Assembly: GCF_035594125.1 (NCBI RefSeq) | Contig: NC_087178.1 | Span: 9,383,501-9,447,500, forward strand | Source: Scylla paramamosain | Lineage: Eukaryota; Arthropoda; Malacostraca; Decapoda; Portunidae | DNA: 64,000 bases | Reading direction: 5' to 3' | Shown here: one piece after another, positions 40,701-55,729 of the stretch | How the letters are laid out: every line of letters starts with the position of its first letter | Position numbering within the stretch: the stretch's first letter is position 1 | Notes under the pieces: generated by a model | Seen by the model: the letters and a program-made list of their open reading frames with translations, nothing else | What the model was told of the DNA's origin: nothing | Databases searched by the model: none | Program-made: the position numbers and the translations under genes

Positions 40701-41118
40701 CAATGAAGATGAAAAAAAAATTCCCATTTTTTAATTTTTTTACTTATTAATTTTTTTTTTCTAAAAAGTGTTATTTGTGGGTTTTAGCTTTTGGTACTGA
40801 AGGAACTTAAAAAAAACCACTCATAATACACGTTTCTTGTAATGTCCTTTAGTTTCCCAAATAAAAGGTTCTTTGCATGTATTTAAGCGTTACTATAAAT
40901 AACATGATCAAAAACACTCCAAATACATGTTTTTGGTAATGTTTTTCTGTTTCTCCATAAAGGGTGTTTTGCATGCATTTTAGCGTTTCAATATGTAAGG
41001 AACTCAAAAACACTTAAAGGCAAGTTCTTGGTAAAATTTGGTTTTATTCCCATGTAATGTGATTGCCCTGGCTTTTAGTGCTTTATTGCGTAACACGCTC
41101 AAAAAACACTGAAAAGAC

Positions 41119-41578
41119 ATGCAAAGCCTCCGATATGAGGAAATTAAAGACCTTACCAGAAATCTGTCTTTTAAGTGTTTTTCAGTTTGTTAGGCACCAA
41201 AATGATAAATAATAAGGAACTCACTCTATGTGGGAATCCAAAAGAAAATTACTGAAAATGTGTCTTCTCAGTGTTTTACGTAGAAAAACGCTAAAACTGA
41301 TGCAAACCAACCAATATCAAGAAGCAGAAAATCTTTACCAAAAATGTATATTTTGAGTGTTTTTGAGCTTGTTACCTACAAAAAAAAAAAAAAAAAATTG
41401 ATACAAAGCACTCTATATTGAGAAAAGTGTATAATGAATGTTTTATAGTTCAAAAAAACACAAGGCAAAAAACGCAAAAACTCGTGTATATGGAGAAGTT
41501 TCCTAGATACCAAAAATGCTGAAACTTATGAATAACACTCTTAATTGAGAAACAGAACAACCTTACTAAATGCGTGTC
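41119..41578 (+). repeat. Inverted HOR block inside the reverse array (copy 1)
   Basis: 460 bp in forward orientation, corresponding to the M4-M3-M2-M1-M5b-M5a stretch of the HOR, with sharp ends after ACACTGAAAAGACA and before CAAAAACACTAAAAGGCA. The neighbouring M3 monomer is present on both sides (41,025-41,118 and 41,592-41,700), so the inversion came with a duplication. Together these explain the 1,679-bp step. Confidence 0.88.
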
Positions 41579-44500
41579 AAAAACACTAAAAGGCAATTTT
41601 TTCGTAAAAGTTGGTTTTATTCCCATGGAATGTGATTGCCCTGCTTTTTAGTGTTTTATTGCCTAACATGCTCAAAAGCACTCAAACACACTTTTCTGGT
41701 AATGTCATTTTCTTCCCTCATAAAGCTAGTTTCGCATGGAATTTGGGGTTCCGGTAACTAAGAATGTAAAAAAACACTCAAAATACACGCATTTTTTAAG
41801 GTTGCTCTGTTTCTTGATTAAGAAAGTTATTCATGAGTTTAAGCATTTTGGTATCATGGAAAATTCTCCCCACATACGAGTTTCTGCGTTTATTGCCTTG
41901 TGATTCTGGTGAAACTATAAAATACTCATTATACACGTTTCTCGTTATGTTCTTTTTTTTTCCTTAATATACAGTGCTTTGCATCCATTTTTGCGTTTTT
42001 CTTTTTATGTAACAAGCTCGAAAACACACAAAATATACTTTTCTGGTAATATTATTCTATTTTTTCTTATTGGTTGGTTTGCATCCGTTTTAGCGTTTTT
42101 CTATGTAAATCTTTTAAAAGACACCTTTTCAGTAATTTTGTTTTGGATTTCCATATAGAGTGACTTTCATATAATCTATCGTTTTGGTGTCTAACATGCG
42201 AAAAAACACTTAAAAGACAGGTTTCTTGTAAAGTTTTTAAATTTTCCCAAATAGGTGGCTTTGCATACACTTTATGGTTTGGTACATAACTCCGAAAAAA
42301 AGTAAAATTAACTTTTTCGATAATGTTCTTTTTTCCATATAATTTTCCTGAATTTTGGCTGAATTTTAGCATCTTGGTACCTATGGACATCAATAACAAA
42401 AAAATAAAAATGCTTTTTTTTATTTATTTATTTTCTCTATAAAGAGGGTTGTTTGTAAGTTTTAACGTTTTGGTACTTAAGGAATTTAAAAACATTCATA
42501 GTACACTTTTCTCGTAATGTCCTTTCGTTTCCCAAATATAGGGATCTTTGCATGTATTTAAGTGTTTTTATAGGTAACATGATAAAAAACACTCAAAAAC
42601 AATTGTTTTTAGTAATGTTATTCTGCTTCTCCATAAAAAAGTGTTTTGTATGCGTTTTAGCAATTTGTTATGTAAGGAGCTGAAAAACACTTCAAAGCAA
42701 GTTCTTGGTAAAAGTTGGTTTTATTTCAATGTAATATGATTGCCCTGCTTTTTAGTGCTTTGTTGCCTAACACGCTCAAAAACACTCAAAAGACACTTTT
42801 GGTAATGTCATTTTTTTTTCCCACATAAAGCTAGTTTCGCATGCTATTTGGGGTTTTGCTAAGAATGTGAAAAAACACTCAAAATACACGCATTTGGTAA
42901 TGTTCTGTTCCTCAATTAAGATTGTTATTCATGAGTTTCAGCATTTTTGTTATTCTATTTCTTCATATTGGTTGGTTTCTATCCCTTTTCGCGTTTTTCT
43001 ACGTAAAACACCGAAAACACACGTTTTCAGTAATTTTGTTTTCGATTCCCAAAGAATATTGCCAGAATTTTGGCATCTTAGTAACTATGAAGAAAAAACA
43101 TTTATTTTATAATTTTTTTTCTCTATAAAGAGTGTTGTTTTTGGGTTTTAGCTCTTTTAGTACATAAGGAACTTAAAAACACTCATAATACACGTTTCTC
43201 GTAATGTCCTTTAGTTTCCCAAACATAAGGTTCTTTGCATGTATTTAAGCGTTTTTATAAATAACATGATCAAAAACACTCAAAATACATGTTTTTGGTA
43301 ATGTTTTTCCATAAAGGGTGTTTTGCATGCGTTTTAGCGTTTTGGTATGTAAGGAGTTATAGTATAGTAAGTAAAAGTTGATTTTATTCCTATATAATGT
43401 GATTGTTCTGCTTTTTAGTGCTTTGTTGCACATCACGCTCAAAAACACTCAAAAGACACTTTTCTGGTATCATTTTTTTCCCACATAAAGCTAGTTTCGC
43501 TTGTAATTTGGGATTTTCGTAACTAAGAATGTGAAAAACACTCAAAATACACACATTTGGTAAGGTAGTCCTGTTTCTCAATTAAAAGTGTTATTCATGC
43601 ATTTCAGCATTTTGGTATGTAAGAAACTTCTCTATATACACGAGTTTTTGCGTTTTTTGCCTTGTGGTTCCTGTGAAACTATAAAACACTCATTATACAC
43701 GTTTCTCGTAATGTTCTTTTGTTTCCTAATATAGAGTGCTTTCCATCCATTTTCGTATTTTTTGTAGGTAACAAGCTGAAAAACACTCAAAATATATCTT
43801 TGGTAATATTCTATTTCTTCATATTGGTTGGTTTGCATCCGTTTTAGCGTTTTTCTTCGTAAATCACTGAAAAGATACGTTTTCAGTAATATTGTTGAAA
43901 TTGCTGAAAAACACTTAAAAGACAGATTTCTGGTAATGTCGTGTAATTTCCCCATATAGGTGGCTTTGCATGCACTTCTGGGTTTGGTACATAATTCCGG
44001 AAAAAAGCTAAATTTTTTTTATAATTTTTTTTTTACATAATTTCGCTGAATTTTGCCTGAATTTCTGCATCTTCATACCTATGTAGATGAATAACAAAAA
44101 AAAAAAATCTATTTTTTTAGTTGTTTATTTTTTCTCTATTTGTGGGTTTTTGTTTTTTGGTACTTAAGGAACTTAAAGACAATCATAATACACGATTTTC
44201 GTAATGTCCTTTCGTTTCACAGACATAGGGTTCTTTGCATGTACGAGTATTTAAGCATTTTTATTGGTAACATGATCAAAAACACTTAAAATACATGTTT
44301 TTGGTAATGTTATTCTGTTTCACCATAAAGGGTGTTTTGCATGCGTTTTAGCGTTTTTGGTATGTAAGGAGTTAAAAACACTTAAAGGCAAGTTCTTCGT
44401 AAAAGTTGGTTTTATTCCTATATAATCTGATTATTCTGCTTTTTAGTGCTTTGTTGCATATCACGCTCAAAAAAACTCAAAAGACACTTTTCAGATAATG

Positions 44501-45761
44501 TCATTTTTTTTGCCAAATAAAGCTAGTTTTGCATTTAATTTGGGATTTTCGTAACTAAGAATGTGAAAACACTCAAAATACACACATTTGGTAAGGTAGT
44601 TCTGTTTCTCAATTAAAAGTGTTATTCATGAGTTTTAGCATTTTGGTATGTAAGAAACTTCTCTATATACATGAGTTTTTGTCCTGTGGTTCTTGTGAAA
44701 CTATAAAACAATCATTATACACGTTTCTCTAAATGTCCTTTTGCATCCCAATATAGAGTGCTTTCCATCCATTTGCGCGTTTTTTGTAGGTAAAAAGATC
44801 AAAAACACTTTTTGGTAATGTTATTCTATTTCTTCATCTTTTTTGGATTGCATCCGTTTTAGCGTTTTTCTACGTAAAACACCGAAAAAACACGTTTTCA
44901 GTAATTTTGTTTTGGATTCACATATTGACTGACTTCCATATTATTCATCGTTTTGCTGCCTAACATGCTGAAAAACACTAAAAAGACATCTTTCTGGTAA
45001 AGTCGTTTAACTTCCTTATATAGGTGGCATGCACTTTAGAGTTTGGTACATAAAAATCCAAAAAAAAGAGCTATAATTAACTTTTTTGATAATGTTCTTT
45101 TTTCCACATAAATTCCCTGAATTTTGGAAGAATTTTGGCGTCTTGGTACCTATGAAAATCAATATAAGAAAAAAAGCTATTTTTATTTATTTATTTTTTT
45201 CTCTATAAAGAGTGTTATTTGTGGGTTTTAACGTTTTGGTACTTAAGGAACTTAAAAACGGTCCTAATACACGTTTCTCGTAATGTCCTTTCGTTTCCCA
45301 AACATAGGGTTCTTTGCATGTATTTAAGCGTTTTTTGTAGGTAACATGATCAAAAACACTTAAAACACATGTTTTTAGTAATGTTATTCTGCATCTCCAT
45401 AAGGATTTTTTACATGCGTTTTAACGTTTTGGTTTGTAAGGAGGTCAAAAACACTTCAAGTCAAGTTCTTGGTAAAAAGTTGGTTTTATTCCCATGTAAT
45501 GTGATTGCCCTGTTTTTTTGTGATTTATTGTCTAAGACGCTCAAAAACACTCAAAAGACACTTCTGGTAATGTGATTTTTTTTCAAACATAGTTTCGCGT
45601 GCTATTTGGGGTTTTGTTAACTATGAATGTGAAAAAAAAACACTCAAAATAGACGCATTTTGTAAGATTGTTCTGTTTCTCAATTAATATTGTTATTCAA
45701 GAGTTTCAGCATTTTGGTATCTTAAAAACATCTTTATATACACTAGTTTTTGCGTTTTTTG

Positions 45762-45787
45762 ACTTGTGGTTCTTTTGAACCACAAGT
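45762..45787. other. Perfect 11-bp hairpin in one M5b monomer
   Basis: Stems 45,762-45,772 and 45,777-45,787 (ACTTGTGGTTC and GAACCACAAGT) with a TTTT loop. An eroded relative lies at about 51,112-51,136. Most other units have the left stem but continue with ...AACTATAAAACACTC, so the hairpin is a small subfamily-specific insertion. It is not followed by terminator-like or RNA-gene sequence. Confidence 0.8.
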
Positions 45788-48700
45788 TCTTTTGCTCAAA
45801 AATAATAAGACACTCTTTATACACGTTTCTCGTAATGTCCTTTTGTTTCCCAACAGGGAGTGCTTTGCATCCATTTTCGCGTTTTTTGTAGGTAACAAGC
45901 TCAAAAACACTCAAAATGTACCTTTTTGGTAATGTTATATTATTTCTTCTTATTGGTTGGTTTGCATCCGTTTTAGCGTTTTTCTAGGTAAAACACCGAA
46001 AAGACACGTTTTCAGTAATTTTGTTTTAGATTCCCATATAGAGTGACTTGTATGTTATTTACCGTTATGGTGCCTAACAAGCTGAAAAACACTCATAAGA
46101 CAGTTTTCTGGCAAAGACGTTTAATTTCCCCATATAGGTGGCTTTGCATGCACTTTAGGGTTTGGTACCTAACAGTACGAAAAAAAAAGCTAAAATTAAC
46201 TTTTTTGATAATTGACTCATAATTTCCTGAATTTTGCCCAAATTTTGGCATCTTGGTACCTGTGAAGATAAAAAAGAATGAAAAAAAATATCGTATTTTT
46301 TTGTTTATTATTTTTTTTCTCAATAAAGAGTGTTATTTGTGGATTTTAGCTTTTTGTTAAATAATGATCTTAAAAACACTCTTAATACACGTTTCTTGCA
46401 ATGTCCTTTCATTTCCCCAAAATATGGTTCCTTGCATGTATTTAAGCGTTTTTATTGGTAACATGATCAAAAACACTCAAAATATATGTTTTTGGTAATG
46501 CTCTTCTCTTTCTCCATAAAGTGTGTTTTCTATGCGTTTTAGCGTTTTGGTATATAAGGAGCTCAAAACACTTAAAGGCAAGTTCTTGGTAAAAATGGAT
46601 TTTATTGCCATGTAAAGTGATTCCCCTGCTTTTTAGTGCTTTATTGCCTATCACGCTCTAAAACACTCAAAAGACACTTTTCTGGTAATGTCATATTTTT
46701 CCTACATAAAGCTGGTTTTGCATGTAATTTGGGATTTTGGTAACTAAGAATGTGAAAAGCAGTCAAAATACACGCATTTAGTAAAGTTGTTCTGTTTCTC
46801 AATTAAGAGTGTTTTTCATGAGTTTCAGCATTTTCGTATATAGGAAACTTCTCCATATACACGAGTTTTTGCGTTTTTTGCCTTGTGGTTCTTTTGCACT
46901 ATAAAACGTTCATTATACACTTTTCTCGCAATGTCCCTTTGTTTCCCAATATAGAGTGCTTTGTATCAATTTTCTCGTTTTTTTGTTGGTAACAAGCTCA
47001 AAAACACTCAAAATATACCTTTTTGGTAATGTTTTTCTACTTCTTGATATTGATTGGTTTGCATCGGTTTTAGCGTTTTTCTACGTAAAACACTGAGAAG
47101 ACACGTTTTCAGTAATTTTGTTTTGGTTTGCCATATAGAGTTCCTTCTTATTTATCGTTTTGGTGCTTAACATGCTGAAAAACACTCAAAACACAGATTT
47201 CTGGTAAGGTCGTTTAATTTCCTCATATGGGAGGTTTTGCATGTACTTTAGTGTTTGGTATATAACAGTCCGAAAAAATGCTAATATCAACTTTTTTTTT
47301 TTAATATTCTCTTATCATATAATTGCCCTAATTTTTCCCAGAATTTTGGCATCTTGATATCTATAACAAAAAAAAAAAAAGAAAGAAAAAACATTTTATT
47401 TATTTATTTTTTATTATTTTATTTTTTTCTAAATAACGAGTGTTATTTGTGGGTTTTAGCTTTTTGGTAGTAAAGGAACTTAAAAACAATCATAATTAAG
47501 GTTTTCGTAATGTCCTTGTTTCCCAAACATAAGGTTCTTTGCATGTATTTAAGCGTTTTTATAGATAACATTATCAAAAACACTCAAAATACATGTTTTT
47601 GGTAATGTTATTGTTTCTCCATAAAGTTTGTTTTCCATGCGTTTTAGCGGTTTGGTATGTAAGGAGCTCAAAAACACATATTGGCAAAATCTTGGTAAAA
47701 GTTGGTTTTATTCCCATGTAATGTGATTGCCCTGCTTTTTAGTACTTCATTGCCTAACACGCTAAAAAAAAAAAACAATTAAAAGACACTTCTGGTAATG
47801 TTATTTTTTTCCTCAAAAAGCTAGTTTCGCATGCTATTTTGGGTATTGCTAACTAGGAATATGAAAAACATTCAAAATACAGGCATTTGCATAGGTTGTT
47901 CTGTTTCTCAATTAAGATTGTTATTCATGAGTTTCAGCATTTTGGTATCTAAGAAACTTCTTTATATACACGAGTTTTTGCTTTTTTCTACGTAAAACAC
48001 TGAGAAGATACTTTTTCAGTAATTTTTTTTTGGGATTCCTATATAGAGTGAAATCCTTATTATTTATCGTTTTGGTGCCTAACATGCTGAAAAACACTCA
48101 AAAGACAGATATCTCGTAAGGTCGTTTAATTTCCTCATATAGAAGGTTTTGCCTGCACTTTAGGGTTTGGTACATTACAGTCCGAAAAAAAAGCTAAAAT
48201 TAACTTTTTTGATATTATTTTGTTCATAAAATTTTCCTGAATTTTCCCAGAACTTTGGCATCTCGGTACCTATGAAGATGGATAAAAATTCCTATTTTTT
48301 TTTTTTTTCTAAATAAAGAGTGTTATTTGTGGGTTCAGCTTTTTGGAAATTAAGGAACTTAAAAAAAAACACTCATAATGCACGTTTCTCGTAATGTCCT
48401 CTTGTTTCCCAAACATAATGTTCTTTCCATTTTTATAATAACATGATGTAAAACACCCAAATTACATGATTTTGGTAATGTTATTCTGTTTCTCCATAAA
48501 GTTTGTTTTGCATGCGTTTTAGCGGTTTGGTATATAAAACGCTCAAAAACATTTAAAGGCAAGTTCTTGGTAAAAACTGGTTTTATTCTAATGAAAAGTG
48601 ATTGCCCTGCTTTTTAGTGCTTTATTGCCTATCACGCTCAAAAATTCTCAAAGACATTTTTTCTGGAAATGTCATGTTTTCCCACATAAATCTGGTTTCG

Positions 48701-51700
48701 CATGAAATTTGGGTTTTTAATTACTAAGAATAAGGAAAACACTCAAAATACACGAATTTTGGTAAAGTTGTTCTGTTTCTCAATTAAGAGTGTTATTCAT
48801 GAGTTTCAGCATTTTGGTATCTAGGTAACTTCTCCATATACACGAGTTTTTTTTGCGTTTTTTGCCTTGTTGTTCTTTTGAACTATAATACACTCAATAT
48901 ACACTTTTCTCGCAATGTCCCTTTGTTTTCCAATATAGAGTGCTTTGTATCAATTTTAGCATTTTTTTTTGTAGGTAACAAGCTCAAATCCACTCAAAAT
49001 ATACCTTTTTGGTAATGTTTTTCCTATTTCTTGATATTGGTTGGTTTGCACCCATTTTAGCGTTTTTCTACGTAAAATACTGGGAAGACAGGTATTCAAT
49101 AATTTTGTTTTGGATTCCCATATAAAGTGAGTTCCTTATTATTTATAATTTTGGTGCCTAATATGCTGAAAAACACTCAAAAGACAGATTTCTGGTAAGG
49201 TCATTTAATTTCCTTATATAAAAGGCTTTGCATGCAGTTTAGGGTTTGGTATATAACAGTCCGAAAAAAAAACTAAAATCAACTTTTTTGATAGTATTCT
49301 CTTATCATATAATTGTCTTTGAATTTTCCCAGAATTTTGGCTTTTCGGTACCTGTGAAGATGAATATAAAAAAAAAATAAAAAATTTCCTATTTTTTAAT
49401 TTTTTTATTTATTTATTTTTTTTTTTCTAAATAAAGAGTGGGTTTTAGGTTTTTGGTACTTGACAAACTCAAAAACACTCAAAATATACGTTTCTCGTAA
49501 TGTCCTTTTGTTTCCCAAACATAAGGTTCTTTTCATGTATTTAAGCGTTTTTATAGATAATATGATCAAAAACATTTAAAATACATGTTTTTGGTAATTT
49601 CATTGTTTCTCCATAAAGTTTGCATTTTAGCGGTTTAGCATATAAGGAGCTCAAAAACACTTAAAGGCAAGTTCTTGATAAAAATTGGTTTTATTCAAAT
49701 GTAATTTGATTGTCCTGCTTAAATTTTAGTGCTTTATTGCCTATCATGCTCAAAAACACTCAAAAGACATTTTTCTAATAATGTCATTTTTTTTCTCACA
49801 TAAAGCTGGTTTTGCATGCAATTTGGGGTTTTGGTAACTAAGAATGTAAAAAGCTCTAAAAATACACGCATTTAGTAAGGTTGTTCTGTTTCTCAATTAA
49901 AAATGTTATTCATGAGTTTAGGCATTTTGGCATCTAGGAAACTTCTCCATATCCGCAAGTTTTTGCGTTTTTTGCCTTTTGGTTCTTTTGAACTATAAAA
50001 CACTCATTATACACTTTTCTTCCAATGTCCTTTTATTTCCTAATATAAAGTGCTTTGCATCAATTTTCGCGTTTTTTGTAGGTAACAAGCTCAAAAAGAC
50101 TTAAAATATACCTTTTTGGTAATGTTTTTCTATTTTTTTATATTGGTTGGTTTGCATCCGTTTTAGCGTTTTTCTACGTAAAACACTAAGAAAACATGTT
50201 TTCAGTAGTTTTGTTTTGGATTCCCATATAAAGTGAGTTACTTAATTATTTATCGTTTTGTTGCCTAAAATTCTGAAAAACACTCAAAAGACAGATTTCT
50301 TTTAAGGTCGTTTAATTTCCTCATATAGGAGGCTTTGCATGCACTTTAGGGTTTGGTACATACCAGTTCGAAAAAAAAAGCTGAAATTAACTTTTTTGAT
50401 AATATTCTTTTATCACATAATTGCCCTGAATTTTCCTAGAAATTTGGTATGTCGGTACCTATGAATATGAATTACAAAAAAAAAAAATCCTAATTATTTT
50501 TTCTTATTTTTTATTTTATTTTTTTTCTAAATAAAGAGTTTTATTTGTGGGTTTTAGCTTTTTGGTACTTAAGGAACTTAAAAAACACTCATAATACACG
50601 TTTCTCGTAATGTCCTTTTGGTTCCCAAACCAAAAACATAATGTTTTTGCATGTAGATTAGCGTTTTTATAACGTTTTTATAGCGTTTTATAACATGATC
50701 AAAAACACTCAAAACACTTGTTTTTGGTAATGTTATTCTGCTTCTACATAAAGGAGTGTTTTACATGCGTTTTAGCGATTTGGTATATAAGGAGCTGAAA
50801 AACACTTCAAGACAAGTTCTTGGTAAAAGTTAGTTTTATTCCAGTGTAATATGGTTGCCCTGGTTTTCAGTGCTTTATTGCCTAAAACGCTCAAAAACAC
50901 TGAAAAGACACTTCTGGTAATGTCATTTTTTCCCACATGAAACTAGTTTCGCATGCTATTTAGGGTTTTGCGAAGAATGTGAAAAAAAAACTCTCAAAAT
51001 ACATGCATTTGGTAATGTTGTTCTGTTTCTCAATTAAGATTGTTATTCATGAGTTTCAGCATTTTGGTATCTAAGAAACTTCTTTTTATACACGAGTTTT
51101 TACGTTTTTTGCCTTGTGGTTCTTGTGAACCAAAAGTTCTTTTGCCCGAAAATAATAAGACACTCATTATACATGTTTCTCGTAATGTCCATTTCTTTAC
51201 CAATAGGAACTGCTTTGCATCCTTTTTCGCGTTTTTTGTTGGTAACAAGCTCAAAAACACTCAAAATATACCTGTTTGGTAATGTTTTTGTATTTCTTCA
51301 TATTGGTTGGTTTTTATCTGTTTTAGCGTTTTTCTACGTAAAACACCGAAAAGACACGTTTTCAGTAATTTTTTTTTCGATTCCCAAAGAATTTTGCCAG
51401 AATTTTGGCATCTTAGTACCTATGAAGATCAATAACAAAAAAAAAAAAATTCTCTATAAAGAGTGTTATTTGTGGGTTTTAGCTTATTTGGTACTAAAGG
51501 AACTTGAAAACACTCATAATACACGTTTCTCGTAATGTCCTTTTGTTTCCCAAAAATAGGGTTCTTTGCATGTATTTAAACGTTTTCATTGGTAACATGA
51601 TCAAAAACACTCAAAATACATGTTTTTGGTAATGTTCTTCTGTTTCACCATGGTGTATTTTGCATGCGTTTTAGTGTTTTGGTATATAAGGAGCTCAAAA

Positions 51701-54700
51701 ACATTTAAAGGCAAGTTCTTGTTAAAAATTGATTTTTTTCCAATGTAATGTGTTTGCCCTGTTTTTTAGTGTTTTATTGCCTTACACGCTCAAAAACACT
51801 CAAAAGACATTTTTCTGGTAATATCACTTTTTTTTTTTTAAAGGCAAGTTTTTGGTATAAATTGGTGTTATTCCAATGTAATATGATTGCCCTGCTTTTT
51901 AGTGCTTTATTGCTTATCACTCTCAAAAACACTTAAAAGACACTTTTCTGGTAATGTCATTTTTTTCTCAGATAAAGGTGGTTTCGCATGCAATTTGGGG
52001 TTTTGGTAACTAAGAATGTGAAAAGCACTCAAGATTAACGCATTTAGTAAGATTGTTCTGTTTCTCAATTAAGAGTGTTGTTCCAGAGTTTCAGCATTTT
52101 ATAATGTAAGAAACATCTCTATATACACGAGTTTTTGCGTTTCTTGCCTTGTTCTTCTTGTGAAACTATAAAACACTTATTATACATGTTTAGCGTAATG
52201 TCCTTTTTTTTCCAATATAGAGTGCTTTCCATCCATTTTCGCGTTTTTTGTAGGTAACAATTTCAAAAACACTCAAAATATAGCTTTTGATAATGTTATT
52301 TTATTTCTTCATATTGGTTGGTTTGCATCCGTTTTAGCGTTTTCTACGTAAAACACCGAAAAGACACGTTTTTAGTAATTTTGTTTTGGATTCCCATATA
52401 GATTGACTTCTATGTTATTTATCGTGTTGGTTCCTAAGATGTTGAAAAACACTCATAAGACCGTTTTCTGGCAAAGACGTTTAATTTCCCCTTATAGGTG
52501 GGTCTGCATGCACTTTAGGGGTTTTGTACATAACAGTCCGAAAAAAAAAGCTAAATTTAACTTTTTGATAATGTTCTTATTTCATATAATATCCTGAATT
52601 TTGCCCGAATTTTGGCATATCAGTACCTGTGAAAATGAATAAGAAAGAAAAAAAAAATATCGTATCTTTTTTTATTTATTTATTGTATCTCAATAAAGAG
52701 TGCTATTTGTGGCCTTTAGCTTTTTGGTAATTAATGAACTTAAAAACACTCATTATAAACGTTTCTCGTAATCTCCTTTCGTTTCCCAAAAATAGTGTTC
52801 TTTGCATGTATTTAAGTGTTTTTATTAGTTACATGATCAAAAACACTCAAAATACATGTTTTTGGTAATGTTATTCTGTTTCACCATAAAGTTTGTTTTG
52901 TTTGCGTTTTAATGTTCTGGTATATATGGACCTCAAAAGCAATTAAAGGCAAGTTCTTGGTAAAAATTCGTTTTACTTCAATGTAATGTGATTGCCCTCC
53001 TTTTTAGTGCTTTATTGCCTATCACGCTCAAAAATACTCAAAAGACACTTTTCTAGTAGTCATTTTTTTTCCCACAATCTATTTTCGCATGCAATTTGGG
53101 GTTTTGGTAACTAAGAATGTTAAAAGCACTCAAAATACATGCATTTAGAAAGGTTGTTCTGTTTCTCAATTAAGAGTGTTATACATGAGTTTTAGCATTT
53201 TGGTATCTAGGAAACCTGTCCATATACACGAGATTTTGCGTTTTTTGCCTTGTTGTTCTTTTGAACTATAAAACACTCTTTATACACTTTTCTTGCAATG
53301 TCCTTTTCTTTCCCAATATAGAGTGCTTTGCATCAATTTTCGCGTTTTTTTGTAGGTAACAAGCTCAAAAACACTCAAAATATACCTTTTTAGTAATGTT
53401 TTTCTATTTCTTGATATTATTTGCTTTTTGGTATAAATTGGTGTTATTCCAATGTAATATGATTGCCCTGCTTTTTATTGCTTTATTGCCTATCACGCTC
53501 AAAAACAATTAAAAGACACTTTTCTGGTAATGTCATTTTTTTCTCACATAAAGGTGGTTTCGTATGGAATTTGGGGTTTTGGTAAAAAATAATATGAAAA
53601 GCACTCAAAATACACGCATTTAGTAAAGTTGTTCTGTTTTTTAAATTAAGAGTGTTATTCATGAATTTCAGCAATCTAGGAAATCTCTCCATATACACGA
53701 GTTTTTGTGTTTTTTGCTTAGTGGTTCTTTTGAACTATAAAACACTCATTATACACTTTTCTTGCAATGTCCTTTTCTTTCCCAATATAGAGTGTTTTGC
53801 ATGAATTTTCGAGTTTTTTGTAGGTAAAAAGCTCAAAAACACCCAAAATATACCTTTTTGGTAACGTTTTTCTATTTCTTGATATTGGTTGGTTTCCATC
53901 CGTTTTAACGTTTTTCTACGTAAAACACTGAGAAGACACGTTTTCAGTAACTTTGATTTAAATTCCCATATAGAGTGAGTTCCTTATTATTTATCGTTTT
54001 TGTGCCTAACATGCTAAAAAACACTAAAAACACAGATTTCTGGTAAGGTCGTTTAATTTTGCATGCACTTTAGGGTTTGGTATATAAGAGTCCGAAAAAA
54101 AAGCTGAAATTAACTTTTTTTGATAATATTCTTTTATCACATAATTTTCCCTGAATATTCCCAGAATTTTGGATCTCGGTACCTATGAAGATGAATAACA
54201 AAAAAAAAAAAAACCTATTTATTTTATTTTTTTATTTATTTTTGTATTTTTTTTTTAAATAAAGAGTGTTATTTGTGTGTTTTAGCCTTTCGGTACTTAA
54301 GGAACTTAAAAAAACTCATAATACACGTTTCTCGTAATGTCCTTTAGTTTCCCAAACATAATGTTCTTTGCATGTACTTAAGCGTTTTTAAAGATAACAT
54401 GATCAAAAACACTCAAAATACATGTTTTTGGTAATGTTAATCTGTTTCTCCATAAAGTTTGTTTTGCAAGCGTTTTAGGGGTTTGGTATATAAGGGGTTA
54501 AAAAATACTTAAAGTTAAATTCTTTGTAAAAGTTGGTTTTATTCCCATGTAATGTAATCGTTCTTGTTTTTAGTGCTTTGTTCCATATCACGCTGAAAAA
54601 CACTCAAAAGACACTTTTCTGGTAATATCATTTTTTTTTCCCATATGAAGCTAGTTTCGCATGTAATTTGGCATTTTCGTAACTAAGAATGTGAAAAACA

Positions 54701-55729
54701 CTCAAAATACACAATTTGGTAAGGTAGTTCTGTTTATCAATTAAAAGTGTTATTCATGCATTTATTAATTTTAGTATGTAAGAAATTTCTCTATATACAC
54801 GAGTTTTTGCGTTTATTGCCTTGTGGTTCTTTTAAAACTATAAAACACTCATTATACACGTTTCTCGTAATGTCCTGTTGTTTCCTAATATAGAGTGCTT
54901 TACATCCATTTTTGCATTTTTTTGTAGGTAACAAGCTCAAAAACAATCAAAATATATCTTTTTGGTAATGTTATTCTATTTCTTCATATAGGATGGTTCG
55001 TATCCGCTTTAGCGTTTTTCTACGTAAAACACTGAAAAGACACGTGTTCAGTAATTTTCTTTTGGATTCACATATTGACTGACTTTCAAATTGTTTATCG
55101 TTGCTGCCTACCTAACATGCTGAAAAACACTGAAAAGACAGGTTTCTGGTAAAGTCGTTTAACTTCCCTATATAGGTGGCTTTGTATGCACTTTAGGGTT
55201 TGGTAAATAACAATCCGAAAAAAAAAAAACTATAATTAACCTTTATGATAATGTTCTTTTTTCCACATAAATTCCCTGAATTTTGGCAGAATTTTGGCAT
55301 CTCGGTACCTATGAAGATGATTAACAAAAAAAAAAAAGAAATCCCATTTTCTTATTTTTTATTTATTATTATTTTTTCTAAAGACTGCTATTTGTGGGTT
55401 TTATCTTTTTGGTACTGAAGGAACTTAAAAATCACTCATAATACATGTTTCTAGTAATGTTCTTTCGTTTCCCAAACATAAGGTTCTTTACATGCATTTA
55501 AGCGTTTTTATAGATAATATGATCAAAAACACTCAAAATACATGTATTTGGTAATGTAATTCTGTTTCTCCATAAAAGTATTTTGCATGCGTTTTAGTGT
55601 TTGGTACGTTAGGAGCTCAAAAACACTGAAAGGCAAGTTCTTGGTAAAATTTTGTTTTATTCCCATGTAATGTGATTACCCTGGCTTTTAGTGCTTTATT
55701 GCATAACACGCTCAAAAACACTAAAAACA

